Shown here piece after piece: positions 46,364 to 58,303 of a stretch of DNA of 64,000 nucleotides. The position numbers were made by a program, and so were the translations under genes. The notes under the pieces were generated by a model, which searched no databases, was not told where the DNA came from, and saw only the letters and a program-made list of their open reading frames with translations. Location of the stretch: contig NC_079514.1 of assembly GCF_000801105.2 (NCBI RefSeq), positions 13,618,293 to 13,682,292 of the forward strand, written 5' to 3'. Numbering within the stretch: the first letter of the stretch is position 1; every line of letters starts with the position of its first letter. This DNA comes from Raphanus sativus. Lineage: Eukaryota > Streptophyta > Magnoliopsida > Brassicales > Brassicaceae.

Positions 46364-47219
46364 CTAGTGAAAGCCTCCAGCTCTGGGGCGATCATATGGA
46401 GCACGACTGTGCCTCTCCCCTCCTGGACCTCCACGGCTGCCACCATCCCTGCTACGTCCTCCAGAGCGGTCGCCATTGCGATCAGGTCCATAGCGATCCC
46501 TACCACCATCTCTACCACCATCCCTACCGTACCTATCTTCCTTATCACCATACCTGTCATCCTTTGCACTGTACCTATCGTCCTTTGAGCTGTACCTATC
46601 ATCCTTGGCACCGTACCTATCATCCTTGGCACCGTACCTATCATCCCTCGAGCTGTACCTTCCCCCACCACCTCTACCGGATTCATCAGGACACTCCCTT
46701 GCAAAATGTCCAGGCTTGCCACATTTAAAGCAATCCCCACCACCTGAACCTCCTCGCCCACCAGATGGACGGCTACGGTCACGGTCATACCCACGATCAC
46801 GGCTGCGGTCACCACCATCATGATCCCTGCCAGACCCACCCTGAAGCGGCTGAGCTTTATCAACAGTAATAGTCCGCCCATCCAAATCCATCCCATTCAT
46901 GGCAGCAATAGCTTCGTCCATAGCTTTCTTCTCATCAAAAGTGATGAACCCAAAACCACGGGAACGGCCAGAAAACTTGTCAAGCACCACCTGTAACACA
47001 TGAGAGTTATGTCAATCAAATAATAACGTCACTGAAAGCATCTTCAACATCTCAAGTAACATACTAACAATGCAGATAGCCACTAAAAGAAGAGATAAAT
47101 GAGATTACCTTGGCCTCAAGGAGGTGACCATACTTCTCAAAGGCATCTCTGAGGCCACGATCAGACGTTGACCACGCAAGGCCACCAATGAAGCAGCGGT
47201 ACTCCACCTCTTCTGACAT
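46364..47219 (-). CDS. RZ-1A: RZ-1A-like glycine-rich RNA-binding protein with zinc knuckle
   Basis: Two exons (47219-47109, 46990-46364) give 245 aa. The RRM spans about residues 6-83, with RNP2 CFIGGL and RNP1 [13 protein letters not shown] zinc knuckle follows ([14 protein letters not shown], about residues 120-133), then an RGG/RS-like tail with seven-residue [14 protein letters not shown] repeats, ending [14 protein letters not shown]. This is the layout of the plant RZ-1 family, RNA-binding proteins linked to cold response and splicing. The acidic start [16 protein letters not shown] is typical. It is divergent from the TRM11-like gene and probably shares its promoter. Probable At3g26420 orthologue. 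Confidence 0.95.
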
Positions 47220-47597
47220 CTTCTTCTACAACACACTGCCCAATTTTTTTTGTTTGAGAAAAAAAATCAATACGACTCCCAGAAGATCCAGTAAGCGTCA
47301 TCGTATTGAAGGGAGCTAAACAAAGAAACTTAGAACAGCAGATCCTCAAGTATACATCTGATCTTGTTCTCTAAGATATTAGTAAAACATCAGAATATAT
47401 ATATATATATATATATGAAGTTGTCACATGTATTTATGAAGCTAATTTCAATTGAAACCTATTATCAAAACATTCGTAACTCGAATTGCAATCGGAAACA
47501 AAGACTTACAGTCCAAGCAAAACAATTAAGAAGAACCAACAAATCGTACCAGAGAGAGAGAGCGGAGAAGATGAGATCTGAACGTGATTCGCGACGT

Positions 47598-47819
47598 AAC
47601 CCTAATTTATTGATAAGAAGGCTAATACACACATATGAAGTAAAGAGTCCTATCGTCTTATTCACTATCTCGTGGGGGTATTTTCGTCAATTTATGTAAG
47701 TGTATATTGGGCCGTTTAGAAAATGGGCCGTTAAAGGAAGATTCTACGAGAGGTTTTAGTCGCCGTCGGCGCCTTTTCTCCGTCTTCGTCTCCTCTTCTC
47801 AGGTCTCTCCTAGGGTTTT
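47598..47819. promoter_or_regulatory. Shared promoter of RZ-1A-like and TRM11-like genes
   Basis: Between the divergent start codons (47219 and 47850) there are two TGGGCC site II motifs at 47708-47713 and 47724-47729, a telo-box AACCCTAA at 47598-47605, and AGGGTTTT at 47812-47819. Site II plus telo-box is a known signature of translation and ribosome-biogenesis promoters in Arabidopsis. The rest of 47220-47600 holds the RZ-1A leader and a (TA)n run at about 47396-47415. Confidence 0.6.
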
Positions 47820-47849
47820 GGATTTGGGTGAAAAAAAGAAGAAGAAGAG

Positions 47850-49667
47850 ATGTGGTTCCTCTGCGTCTTCTACCACAGGCTACTAGACTTCAGAAAGCCA
47901 GAGGTGGAAGCTTTAGCCGAGCTCTTCGGAGAGGAGGATGAGTCTCTCCAATGGCGTCTTCCCGAACATCACCATAACGATACTCCATTCCACTTCGTTC
48001 GACTTTCTTCCGAAGAAATCGCACAGAACATCGCCAAGCGAAGTATGATTCTTTCCTTCTCTCTCTTACCTTTCTTCCTTCTTTCTCAAAGAAATGGTGT
48101 TAGTGTAGGCATTTTGGTGAAGGGAATGTACGAGCTTTGGGGTGAAGGAACTTGCTACGAAGAGCTTAAAGACTCCATCGAAACCTTCCCTGATTCTCGC
48201 AAGCTCCCCTTTCTCGCTTCTGACTCCACCTTTAGGATTTCCGTTGAAACTTTCGGAAAGGCTCTGACTTTCGATGAGCAGAAGGAGAGGATCCATTCAC
48301 TTACTTATATCCCCTTTGAGGTCTAAAGCTCTTTCTTGTTTCACTCTCTCTCTCTCTCTCTCTTTTGGTGTGTCTTACTTAACGTTTTGATTATTGCAGG
48401 GGAAGGTTAACTTGAAGAACCCAGATCACAACTTTTTCCTCATGGAGATGGATGAATCTGAAGAGAGCAATGGACTCCCACCTATTGTTCAGAGAAGGAT
48501 CTTTTTTGGGAGGGAGGTTGGTTTTGCTGACAGGAAGCTTTTGCCTACTTTTCAGCTCAAGTCTCGTACTTACCTTGGCCCAACTGCTATGGACGCTGAG
48601 ATGGCCTTCTTGATGGCTAATCAAGCGAAAGCTGCATCTGGGAAACTTGTGTATGATCCTTTTGTTGGTACAGGGAGCATTCTTGTTTCTGCTGCGCGTT
48701 TTGGCGCAATGACAATGGTTTTGTAACCTTCCTTGGTTTCTTTATTCCCGTACTTGGATTTGGAACTGACAGAGGGGTTGTTGTATTAGGGTGCAGATAT
48801 TGATATCAGGGTAGTGCGTGATGGACGTGGTCCAGACTGTAATGTTTGGAGCAATTTCAAGCAGGTTGGTGCCGTTACTTCCCCTGTTATGTTTCTTTCT
48901 TTTATTTTGATATTTAGGTTTCTTACATATACTATCGGGTATGCAGTATGGACTACCTGCGCCAGTTGCTTTGCTTAGAATGGATAATAACGTTCCTCCT
49001 TGGCGTTCCGGGCTTAAGGAGGTAATTTACTCTCTTATTTTGGTTTTCACTATCTTCGCTGGTATTTTGAGTTGAGATCGCTAGTTTATGTCTTCTGTCT
49101 TCATTGGTCCAGATATTTGATGCAATTATTTGTGATCCACCTTACGGAGTTCGAGCTGGTGGACGCAAATCCGGTGGCAGGAAGATCCTTAGAGGGACAG
49201 TGGATCCTTACACTGTTCCAGAGGACAAAAGAAGTGGCCACATTCCATCCACCGGAGCATATAGTCTAGTGGAGTGTGTTCACGATCTTCTTCACCTTGC
49301 TGCAAGAATGCTGGTGATGAAAGGAAGGCTCGTCTTTTTCTTCCCGGTTCTGAGAGATGAGAGTGGCAGTGAGGTTAAGTTTCCCGAGCACCCGTGTTTC
49401 AAGTTGGTTGCTGTCTCTGAACAGATCTTGAGCTCGCGTTACAGTCGGGTTTTGCTTACAATGGTGAAAGTAGAGCCTTATAGTGAAGAGATTGAAGAAG
49501 CTGCTCGTTTAATGCATTTAGAGTTTAGAGAGAATCATCTTAAGTGGCTAGAGGAAGGTAATATCCATTCCTCTGTGTTTAAACCTTCTACTGATGCTTC
49601 CCAGATTCATACCGAGTCCAAATCCTTTAAAGATCCTAAACCTAAGTATAGAGGGAAGTATGTTTAA
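47850..49667 (+). CDS. TRM11: TRM11-like tRNA (guanine-10 N2) methyltransferase
   Basis: Five exons (47850-48320, 48400-48717, 48790-48864, 48947-49021, 49113-49667) join to 497 aa, with introns of 79, 72, 82 and 91 bp. The N-terminal half (about 1-170) fits the THUMP-bearing region of Trm11. The SAM-binding site is DPFVGTGSILVSAARFG (from about residue 243), and the catalytic DPPY motif is CDPPYGVRAGGRKSGGRK (from residue 320). In yeast Trm11 works with Trm112 to make m2G10 in tRNA; the same role is inferred here. The start MWFLCVFYHRLLDFRKPEVEA fits the family. Probable At3g26410 orthologue. Confidence 0.93.
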
Positions 49668-50050
49668 CAGAACAGTGTAAGCATCGAGTATTGTGTTCTT
49701 TTTGTTGTATTTTGGTTGATTTATGCTTTAAACGCTATTCTGACTTTGTTGTGGAGATGTTTTTTTTCTTTTCCAGTACAAATTAACTTTTGAGTTGAGG
49801 TTACTGGCAAACAAACGTTTCTTTAGAAAGTAAAACAGAAAGAGACATTCTCTTCCGGCACACGCCTTCGCTTACAAGAATACCAAAAACAAACAACAAG
49901 GCTCTGATTCCGAAGATGAACCAACAAAAAAGGACCAAAGATTAGAGTGTTTTTTTTCAAGGAGATGATAAATTTTTATTACTACAAATTAACGCCTGAC
50001 AGGGATCACCTGTAAGGACATCTAACATTGGGCTGGTCTTCGTTTCCTTC
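49668..50050. other. Convergent 3' ends of TRM11-like and eIF4B genes
   Basis: The 383 bp between two stop codons hold both 3' UTRs. No other feature. Confidence 0.6.
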
Positions 50051-52150
50051 TTACCATCCTTCCCTAGACGACGGCCTGCCAGAACCAGAGATTAGTATAA
50101 CATTGGTTGACTATTCTGATTAGCTGAAAGAAGATGATCCTAAATGCAAAATATCTTTGTAGAGAATGAGATTTTAGATTGTAATGGACTAACCTGTTGC
50201 TGAAGAATCCACGCTCTTTGCTTCCTTGGAAGTTTCTTCGCTGATCATCCACAGGTCTAACCCAGGCATCAACTGCTCCACGAGATCTAGGTCTCTCTGT
50301 GGACTCAAAACTCCTGGACTCATCGATTGATCCAGACCGAGAATGTGTTCTTTCTGAGTAAGAACCGGTTCTGCCTGCACCAGACCCGGGCCTCTCAACT
50401 GGTTTCTGCCTGAACCTGACTCTGTCGTCCAACTCACGGGTTAGTATTTCCAGATCTTTCTCTTTGCCACGTAGAGTTTCTGGTAAATCATGGTTGTGAT
50501 TATTATTAGTGCCAGGTTCTTGCTTGATCTCAGGAGCAATGGATTCCTTCTCGAGTTTTTTCCTTAGTTCTTCAATCTCTTCCTTCAACATCTTCTCTTC
50601 TTCTGTTTCAGGCCTGGAAAAAAATGGTTTTCACAAAACAGAGATCAATAGCCTATTCTCATCAAGCTAACAAGGAAACGCATCACAGAATTCCATTTAA
50701 CATAAGGATCACACAAGAAGCATCTCAAAACTTTCATTTAGGCACAAAACAATCGCTCAGATAACACCAGAGAAAGACGCAAAAGTTATCTAACAGACTT
50801 TGAATCTACCAATGATTGACGTATGACATACTATATCAAGCAGTTAAATGTCAATTCATACTTAACTTTGTCATTTAAGCAGTGGTCAAGCAGAAAATCA
50901 ATATTCAGATAAATGCAGCATAGAAATGAAACAGATCTACAGCCCTCAGTAAAACACAAAAAAATCCAGATGAGCAAGGACCTGTCAACTCTGCGATGCT
51001 CAAGTTCCATATCCATCTTGCGCCAATCCTTCCCTTGTTCCTCCAGCAACACTTCTCGAGGCTTGGCATCTCCAAAAGGATTCACCTTGGGTCTAGGTTT
51101 CACCACATTATTCAAACCCGAACTCTCAGACCTGTTAGACTGAGGACTAGAAGGTCTGCTAGAATGTGCGCTTGTTGGCCTGCTCGTCTGAGAACCTCCT
51201 CCTTTCTTAGCCTCAATCTCCGAGTCAAGTTTCTTCCAGTCCAAACCTTTCTCAGCTAAAACCTCCTCCCTTGGCCTAGCTGCCCCAAACGGGCTCGGCT
51301 TACTCGTCTTAGCACCAGCAGCTGGTGGAGTCTCACTCGCTCCTCCTGAGTCAACTTTCCGTGGCTCTAAAACCAAACGACGACGTTCCTCCTGAACACC
51401 ACCTACGGCTACTCCTCTAGACCAACGGTCAGGCTCACGGCCTGAATCACCGTAACCGGACCCAAATGTAGATGACCGAACCGGAGCTTGTCTTTTCCCT
51501 GCCGCCCAGTTATCAGTTTCGTCAGCTTTGGAGAATCCACCACCACCTCCACCGCCAAAACTGCCACCACCGCCGTTAAAACTACCACCACCACCGCCTC
51601 CGAGGCCACCATAACGACCACCTCCTTGCCGTCCTTGATCAAAAGGAATCGACTTTTTAGCTTTCCCCCAATCATCAACCTCATCAGCTCTCGAAGACTG
51701 AGGAAACTCCGAAACCCTAGGAGAACCTCCTCTCCTATCATCATCAAACCCACCACCACCATACGCTCTCCTCCCACCACCACTACCACCCCAGGAACCT
51801 TCGGAATCATTCCGATCTCTCCCCATCCCACCAGAACGACCTCCGTAAGAAGAGAACCCACCGCCCAACCTCCCAGGCTGCATCTCGTCCTCCGAGCGCT
51901 GCCTAGGACCAGTAGGCAGCTGGAGAATCTCTTGCTGCGTCAATCCAACAGAGTTTCTGCCTGCAGGCGCTGCTGAATAAGCCTCGAACTCGGATAGAGT
52001 CATCTTCTTCTTCTTCTTAGACTTAACATTGCTCGCTGCCTCTTTCAAGCTAGGGAAACTCTGCACATCCGCCGCCGCCTGCTCTTCATCTGCCTTCTCC
52101 GCTTCGTCCGCCCACGCCCCGATTCCAATCCCACCCCAGGGCTTCGACAT
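50051..52150 (-). CDS. EIF4B1: Plant eIF4B translation initiation factor
   Basis: Three exons (52150-50982, 50613-50194, 50075-50051) give 537 aa; the last is a 25-nt micro-exon that restores the family's end NRPSSREGW. The protein starts MSKPWGGIGIGAWADEAE and has QSFPSLKEA with a KKKKK cluster, a glycine-rich centre (about 110-215), SKPSPFGAARPREEVLAEKG and its repeat-like partner KVNPFGDAKPREVLLEEQG, and a charged C-terminal part. Plant eIF4B binds RNA, eIF4A, eIF3 and PABP and helps mRNA unwinding in the cytoplasm. It is mostly disordered, with no enzyme domain. Probable At3g26400 orthologue. Confidence 0.93.
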
Positions 52151-53067
52151 ATCTCAATTCACTCTTCAGATCTGAAATAGAGAGAGATCTAAATCGGAAT
52201 AAGATCTAGGGTTTTCGATTGAAAAGCTTTGATCTATTGAAGAAAACCGTTTTGGGAGATTATTATTCCTTTTGCGTGAAGATGAAAAGCTTTTTTTTAA
52301 TTTCTGTGGGGAAAAATCATGAAGGAAATGGGATTTATTCTTTTGCATGCTGCCTTCTCAACGAAGGAGAGATGGACGGGGAAACCGAGAGACACGCGTT
52401 TGTGTAGCGCGTGAGGTAGGCGTGCCAATTAGAATCGAGAGTTTGAAGGAAGTTACGGCTTGAGTGGGTGGTCACGCTACGTTGTAAAGTAAGTGACGGT
52501 TGACTGTACGAAATGAACGGTTGATAATGAATCATCTATTAACTCGTTTTAAACCAACTTTTTTAAAAATTGTAATGGCATAATTATTACGCCCAATTAG
52601 GTAGGTAATTAATTAGACATGTGTATGATTTTCTTTATTCAGACATGTATACGAGTATATGATGTATCTGTGATTTTTTTTTAATTCTAAATAAGATGCT
52701 ATTTCATTAAAAATCATCTGTTATTTAGAGTAAAACATAGTGTTGTTTTATAAGAAAAATCCAAATGACATCAGAGTTTTAATCATTTTCCAAATAATTT
52801 GTATTGTATGTTGCTTGCTGATTGTTATTGTGAGAAGTGTTACTAAAGCATAGTTCTTTTTTTTCCAACAAATATAATTAGATTATTTTACCAAAAAGAA
52901 AAACGAATGTATTGAAGCATTATTTTCCCAAAATACATAACTCTATTTTACTCGGCTGAAACATCACTATGCCAAAAAGAAAAAGAAAGATGAAACATCA
53001 CTGTAGGACGAGAAAGGACATTGTATGTAGGAGTAGGGGTAAAAAAAAGCTGTTGATCTGATATAAG
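52151..53067. other. eIF4B upstream region and intergenic DNA
   Basis: Contains the eIF4B leader and promoter on the minus strand, then AT-rich DNA. No separate gene. Confidence 0.5.
52969..52990 (+). mobile_element. Micro-insertion (22 bp, A-rich end) with 12-bp TSD
   Basis: TGAAACATCACT is repeated perfectly at 52957-52968 and 52991-53002. The insert starts ATGCC and continues as an A-run broken by G. Confidence 0.5.
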
Positions 53068-53310
53068 TCATGCAAGACTACAAAGAAGAAGGAACAGAGC
53101 AGGACCATGAGATTCTTTTTGAATCGATACTGAATCTTTTGCCGTTCTCGTGTCGTGGCTCTTACACAAAGCTCCTCCAAGATTCTACTTGTTCTGAAGA
53201 GCTTTGGGAATGTCTTTTTTATCTTGGCTGATGATATTGTTGTCTTCACCGGATTTAGGTTGAAAAAGGCGACATGCACTTCTCCATTGGAGCCAGTTTC
53301 GGCTGCAGAA
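53068..53310 (-). pseudogene. C-terminal relic of an alpha-galactosidase (melibiase) gene
   Basis: On the minus strand broken frames give TGSNGEVHVAFFNLNPVKTT, then after a shift DIPKALQNK, a stop, NLGGALCKSHDTR and ESHGPALFLLLC, ending at a TGA at 53070-53068. This is the end of plant melibiase-family proteins (VAFFNLN..KTTIS ... HGPALF). The catalytic N-terminal part is absent. Position between the O-fucosyltransferase-family and eIF4B genes matches At3g26380. Confidence 0.75.
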
Positions 53311-53676
53311 GATGATTAATAACATTCTCGAGGGAATGTATTCAGTTCTCTCATTTGGGAGGGAGACACATGTGTTCTCTTATTCTTCTGCAAGTCATCT
53401 TCTTTTCATATTTGTATATCTCAAATCGGAGTTTCAAACATGTCTCAAAGCTCAATGTATCTTCGTAACTTTTTTTTCCTCTTCACTAGCAACTTTACAT
53501 AATGTCAAAATGATTACAAAGAAAAGGCTTTTAAAGGGTTAAAAATAAGGGAAAAGGAAGAAAACAAACTACCAAATATCTAGTCTCTTGCTCCTCCCAC
53601 AAAATCCAGACCAAACTCATCTCCTCTTCTTTTTATCTTAATCCAACCAGCTCACAATTCTGACACAAAAGCATCA
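53311..53676. other. 3' flank of the O-fucosyltransferase-family gene
   Basis: Probably 3' UTR and more decayed melibiase sequence; nothing else recognised. Confidence 0.5.
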
Positions 53677-56568
53677 TCAAGCTTTACACATACATGGAGT
53701 GAGAGGATTCTCCCAAAGATCGTAGTTAGGGAAAGTTTCTTCAGGCAAACCGGTCCTTGTTTGATGGGTTACAACTACATCTTCCACAAACGTTGCCCAC
53801 CCCATGTAAGGATCCCCAAATGATTTCGACATTAACCCTTTATCCGGTTTGATTGATTTCTGGCGATGACCCATATATCTCCTTGCTCCAATGATCAGTT
53901 TTGCAAAGTTTCCACCGTGTGTCATCACAAACACATCCGACTTCAAACAAACCAAGAAATCTAGAGCAGCCAGGCTGGTTACGTGCTTTCTAAAGCTTGC
54001 TAGTTCCTCTTTCCCTGCTAAATCCTCCTTTGTTACCTGGTTTTGAAAGGAAGATTGTGTGAGAGACACTAAGCTTCCTGACAGATTTTGATGAGATAGG
54101 GTTCGGTGTTCTTTACCAAATTTGGGAACATGTTTCTTAGAGGAGCCATACGGTTTTGGCCTCCGTAGACTTGACCAGATGCTACATAGATTTGTGTTTC
54201 TTTTGGATAGCCCATTGCACGTAGGATCACAGCAACTTCTCCTGGCTCAAGAGGGCATCGACCTTCTTTGCGCTTCTGCAAGGCGAGCTGCCAGAGATGG
54301 GAACCATTCTGCAAAACATGTCAAGCAAGTTAGTTAAGCCAGCGGTTGAGAGCACCAAATACAAGTTATCAACCACTTGAAAAAGTCACCTTGAAGCGCC
54401 GAGGCCATTCCTTTTGTCTGTATTCTGCCATTCTAGCTTTCTCTTCTCTTGTCCCAACAAAATCACAAAAGGATAAACCAACCATTCCTTTCTCGAATCT
54501 AAGATGAAGAGCCCTACAGAAGAGAGAATGATATTTTCTTGAGTCAAAAAGATGCTTTAAAGTCTCAAGTTAAAAAACAAAGTTCTTGATGTCTGATATT
54601 TTCATACATATAGGGAATTGGATTTCCAGTGCGATTTCTCATTCTTGAAACGAGAGAATCAGCCATCTGTTCTATCTCAGGGAGAAATTTGAGAGCATGA
54701 TAGTTTACACGGCATCGTAACCTGTTGATTTCTTGAGGAACATTGTCATACCTGAGAATTTTCCAGCACCACAAGGATGTTTTAAGAAAATTTCCAAAAA
54801 GTCAGAGAGCTAAACTATAGAGAATGTAGATTATATACCCAAGTCGATCTACAAAAGGCTTCAAGGCCATTATTTTCTTCTCCTTGATTCGTGGCAAAAC
54901 ATTGTCTATATAGAACTGAGCTGCTGCATATTTGGGAATGTTTTTGACTGTTCTTCTGCAGAAGACAAGAAAATAACTCGGTCAAAGTCTTACCTAATTT
55001 AAAAAGTATTAATCCACTTTAAACCAGATACACACAAAAGGAGGACCAGATGACGCCATAAAACCACAAGCTCACTTTTGTAATCTTCAAACAAGTATAT
55101 ATTATAATCAATAAATAGATTTGATAAAAAAAAAAACAACAGATAGATAAAGAGTTGATAAAGCAGACCTTATACTAGAGAATAACTCTGTTTTGTCAGT
55201 GAACCAGTCAGGTATATCTCTAACAATTCGGACATCATCCTTCAAGTAATCAATGAAATGATCTACATCAAAAATGTCTTCAAATTTCCTGCAAAAGAAA
55301 GCTAATAGATTCAGTGAAACTATGAAAAAAATGGAGAGAATACCTGACTCCATTATCAATGTGCTAACATAATCATAACTAGAATACAAAGTAGCAGCAC
55401 TAACTAGAAACTTAGAAGAAAAAAATCAAGAATATCTGAACAAGCTTACGTTTGGTCTTTCCAAATCTGATCCTGCTTCAGTACTGGTAGAATCAGAGTT
55501 GCATTCATAATCTTGGCAACAGCTACTGCATTGCAGATCTGTAAACAAAAGCCGTAAAAAGGCATAACTCAAGCTTCCATAATGAGAAAGAACCAAAAAC
55601 AGTAGCCATTTGCATATTGATCCATGATATGACAGCGGAAAGAGGAAAAGGAGATAAAAAGCATGGAAGAGATACGTACAGCAATACGCTGCTGATTCAA
55701 ACCACCCTCAGCATGAATGAAAACATATCCATTTGTTTCATTCTCAGGAAGAAGATCTGAAAAACAAAGTTAAAAATGAGAATTGCTAATAAGCTGACAT
55801 CAAACAAAAACTATTCTCAAACATTCACAAAAAAAAAGACAAATCTGGAGGAGAGAAAAAAAAAAGACAATGCCAATAGAGATCCCTTCTAGTTCTTAAT
55901 ACCTGAGACTCCACCAATCCGCCGCTCAGCGCAAGGCTTCCAAGAAGTAGTTGCAGACAAAGGATTCTCCCAGGGAGAAGGTGACTCTTTTACCTACCAA
56001 ACGCAAACAAACACACAGCTCGATCTAACGGATTCAAAACTTACGCCTTTTGACAAAAACACACCAAAGCTAAAACACTTACATGAGGACAGTTAAGCAC
56101 AATCCCATCTTTCTTACACAAGTACGGTGCATTCTGCAGACAATAATCAACAGAGAGAGAGAAGTGCTCATAAGCAAGCGAGTACTTTCCCAAATCGATT
56201 CAACATAGATCAAAAAGCATGGAAGATCTCGTTCGTAGATCGAAAGGAAGAGACTTTACCAAGTGATTAACGATCCCGTAAACGGAGATCAAGCTCACGA
56301 CGGCGAGAATCAATATCAAAAGGATCGAAATCTTATTCTTCTGAGGAGAAACCCTAGGATCGTCGCCGCCGAGGAAAGGGAACAGAGAGTGGAGCCCAGA
56401 TACCGACCAGATCGGACGGTTACGCGGTGGGCGTTGTCCGTCTTCGTCGTCTCCGCCGTTGGGTGAGTGATCGTGCACGTGAGGAGAGGAAGAGTCCTCG
56501 TCTCCGACGCGGAGCGGAGAGGAGGAAGATCGGCTCCCGGCGGAGCCCGAGTGCCGCAGCTCCGCCAT
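53677..56568 (-). CDS. O-fucosyltransferase family protein (plant GT106/DUF246 type)
   Basis: Eleven exons join in frame to 557 aa: 56568-56260, 56133-56083, 55993-55903, 55756-55680, 55538-55450, 55288-55169, 54955-54839, 54751-54608, 54513-54390, 54308-54117 and 54036-53677. A type II Golgi layout is expected: a disordered Ser-rich cytosolic tail, one membrane segment (ISILLILILAVVSLISVYGI, about residues 80-99), then the lumenal domain. Family blocks include GYVFIHAEGGLNQQRIAICN, FEDIFDVDHFIDYLKDDVRI, ALHLRFEKGMVGLSFCDF, YVASGQVYGG and SDVFVMTHGGNFAKLIIG. The acceptor (pectin, arabinogalactan or protein) cannot be read from sequence. Probable At3g26370 orthologue. Confidence 0.92.
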
Positions 56569-56862
56569 TGCTCGCCGAGGGCTGAAAGTCGCCAGCTTTT
56601 GCTTTATCGATTCCCTCTATGATCTCACTCAATCTCAATCTCAGTGGAGAGAGCTAACAGTTTGTAACAGTGAGGAAGAAAGCTTGGAGAGAGAGAGACT
56701 CTCAAAACACTACAGATTTGGAGAAAAGCTTTTTTTTTTTGAAAGACTCTGTTTGTTGTTCTCACTTCAAAGTCAACACTCTCTAACTCAAACAGAGGTG
56801 TAGCTTATTTTATATTTACAAAATACATCCCCATAGTTTACTATAATTACATAAACATCCTT

Positions 56863-56990
56863 AAACTCTCTGATTTGTCTCATTTCCTCCATGACAAACA
56901 GTGTTTTGAGTATTTGCAAAATACACCCTATAATTAATATAACTAACATAACCACCCCACAAACTCTCTGATTTGTCTCATTTCCTCCAT
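56863..56990. repeat. Tandem duplication between O-FucT and S21 genes
   Basis: A 30-bp segment starting AAACTCTCTGATTTG is perfect at 56863-56892 and 56961-56990 (98 bp apart). The preceding parts (AAAATACA(T/C)CCC ... AACAT) are also similar, so the unit is about 98 bp. It lies in the 502-bp divergent promoter region, closer to the S21 start. Confidence 0.8.
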
Positions 56991-57070
56991 CGCTAAGCCC
57001 TTTCTTTAACCTAGTCGTCGTCATTCAATCTCCATCATTATCACTCAGTTCGAAGCTCTTGGCGAAGAAG

Positions 57071-57533
57071 ATGAACGCGATAGCGAAGCGAGTTACGGAA
57101 GTGGTGACTCGGTGGAGTCAGAACCAGCTGCAGCAGGAGAGAGGGATAAGGGTGAAGGTGTTCTCGGGGGATCTGGACAAGGCGCTGACGATACTGCAGA
57201 GGAAGATGCAGTCGAGCGGGATGGAGAGGCTGATAAAAGCGCAGCAGACGCATCACATCAAAAACTCGGAGAAGAAGGTTCTCGCTAGGAAGAACCTTGA
57301 ACGCAAGATCAAATCCATTGACTTTGCTCGCAAACTCCAGTCCATCCTCATTAAGAAAGTCAGGTATAGCTTCAAAGTGTTCACATTTAGGGTTTAATGG
57401 TTGCTGGAATGAATATATGGGAATCATTTAGTCACACTTGCTCTCAAGAACATATAGTCTAGGAATCTGCTCTTGACAACAGATTGTGATGTGTAATGGT
57501 TTCTCTCACCTTCTTCTTTGCAGAGGTCTATGA
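57071..57533 (+). CDS. bS21-type ribosomal protein (organellar)
   Basis: Two exons (57071-57363, 57524-57533) give 100 aa. Exon 2 adds only the last bases (..KKVRGL stop). The S21 core is at about residues 23-65: GIRVKVFSGDLDKALTILQR, then MERLIKAQQTHHIK. The basic tail is NSEKKVLARKNLERKI. The start is taken at the ATG at 57071; the codons just before it are open but have no other ATG. bS21 occurs only in bacterial-type ribosomes, so a mitochondrial (less likely plastid) ribosome is inferred from the basic N-terminus NAIAKRVTEVVTRW. Probable At3g26360 orthologue. Confidence 0.88.
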
Positions 57534-58303
57534 GGGCTGGGCGGTGTTGCTATAAACATTCGTCATCTTTCTCTACATTACATTTTCGGGGAATGAATCT
57601 TTGATCAGTGCTAGTATCTGTGATAATATATCAACAGTTATTTTTGATTAATGAAATCATTTTGGAATTGGTATAATCCTGGATCACTGTTAGTTGTTTA
57701 CTCTATAAATAATGTTTTTTTCTATGATCAACTTCAGATTCATGAAGTACATTTACTCTCGAAGTTTGTTTATGGGATGTTAAGATAGTTAATGATAGGA
57801 CACTGTGTCCTGCTTGCTTATCTGCGCCTTGTAATGACTGCAAGCCTCTCTACTTGTATTGTCTTTTCTGTTCCAGTCATTATTTATGCTACTACATAGT
57901 AGTGGAAAACTCATTTAGGGGGTAGGCAACAAGCTCTTAACCATTTCTCTCCTGGATTAAAAAAAAAAAGAAAGTGGCTGAGTGATGTACAATGAACTTA
58001 TAAAGCGAGAAAAATAAAGAGAGACTGTTTGATGATAGATTATCTTTCTTTTTTGTTTACTTCAAAGGACAAGGAATCTACAGAAAGATTACTTGCTTCC
58101 ATGTATTACTTTCAATTATTTATGTTCTGGACAGATTATCTCACACAACAAGCATCGTTACTTGAACTTGTCACCAAGTTATCCTCCTCTTTCTCTCTAA
58201 TCTCTCATTTAGACATTGGGTAACAGTTGAAATCTCCCTTCATCTTTAGCCTCTCCCTAACTCAAAATCTTCTTTTGATGCTTTCTTAGCTTCTTCCCTC
58301 TAA
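57534..58303. other. Intergenic between S21 and LEA_2 genes
   Basis: Contains the S21 3' UTR and the promoter and leader of the next gene. No other feature seen. Confidence 0.5.

Noticed and set aside
46367..46896. Several long frames overlapping the RZ-1A exon
   Set aside because: They are shadows of the repetitive, Gly/Arg-rich real frame.
51409..51976. Long frames on both strands across eIF4B exon 1
   Set aside because: Low-complexity shadows of the Gly-rich eIF4B frame.
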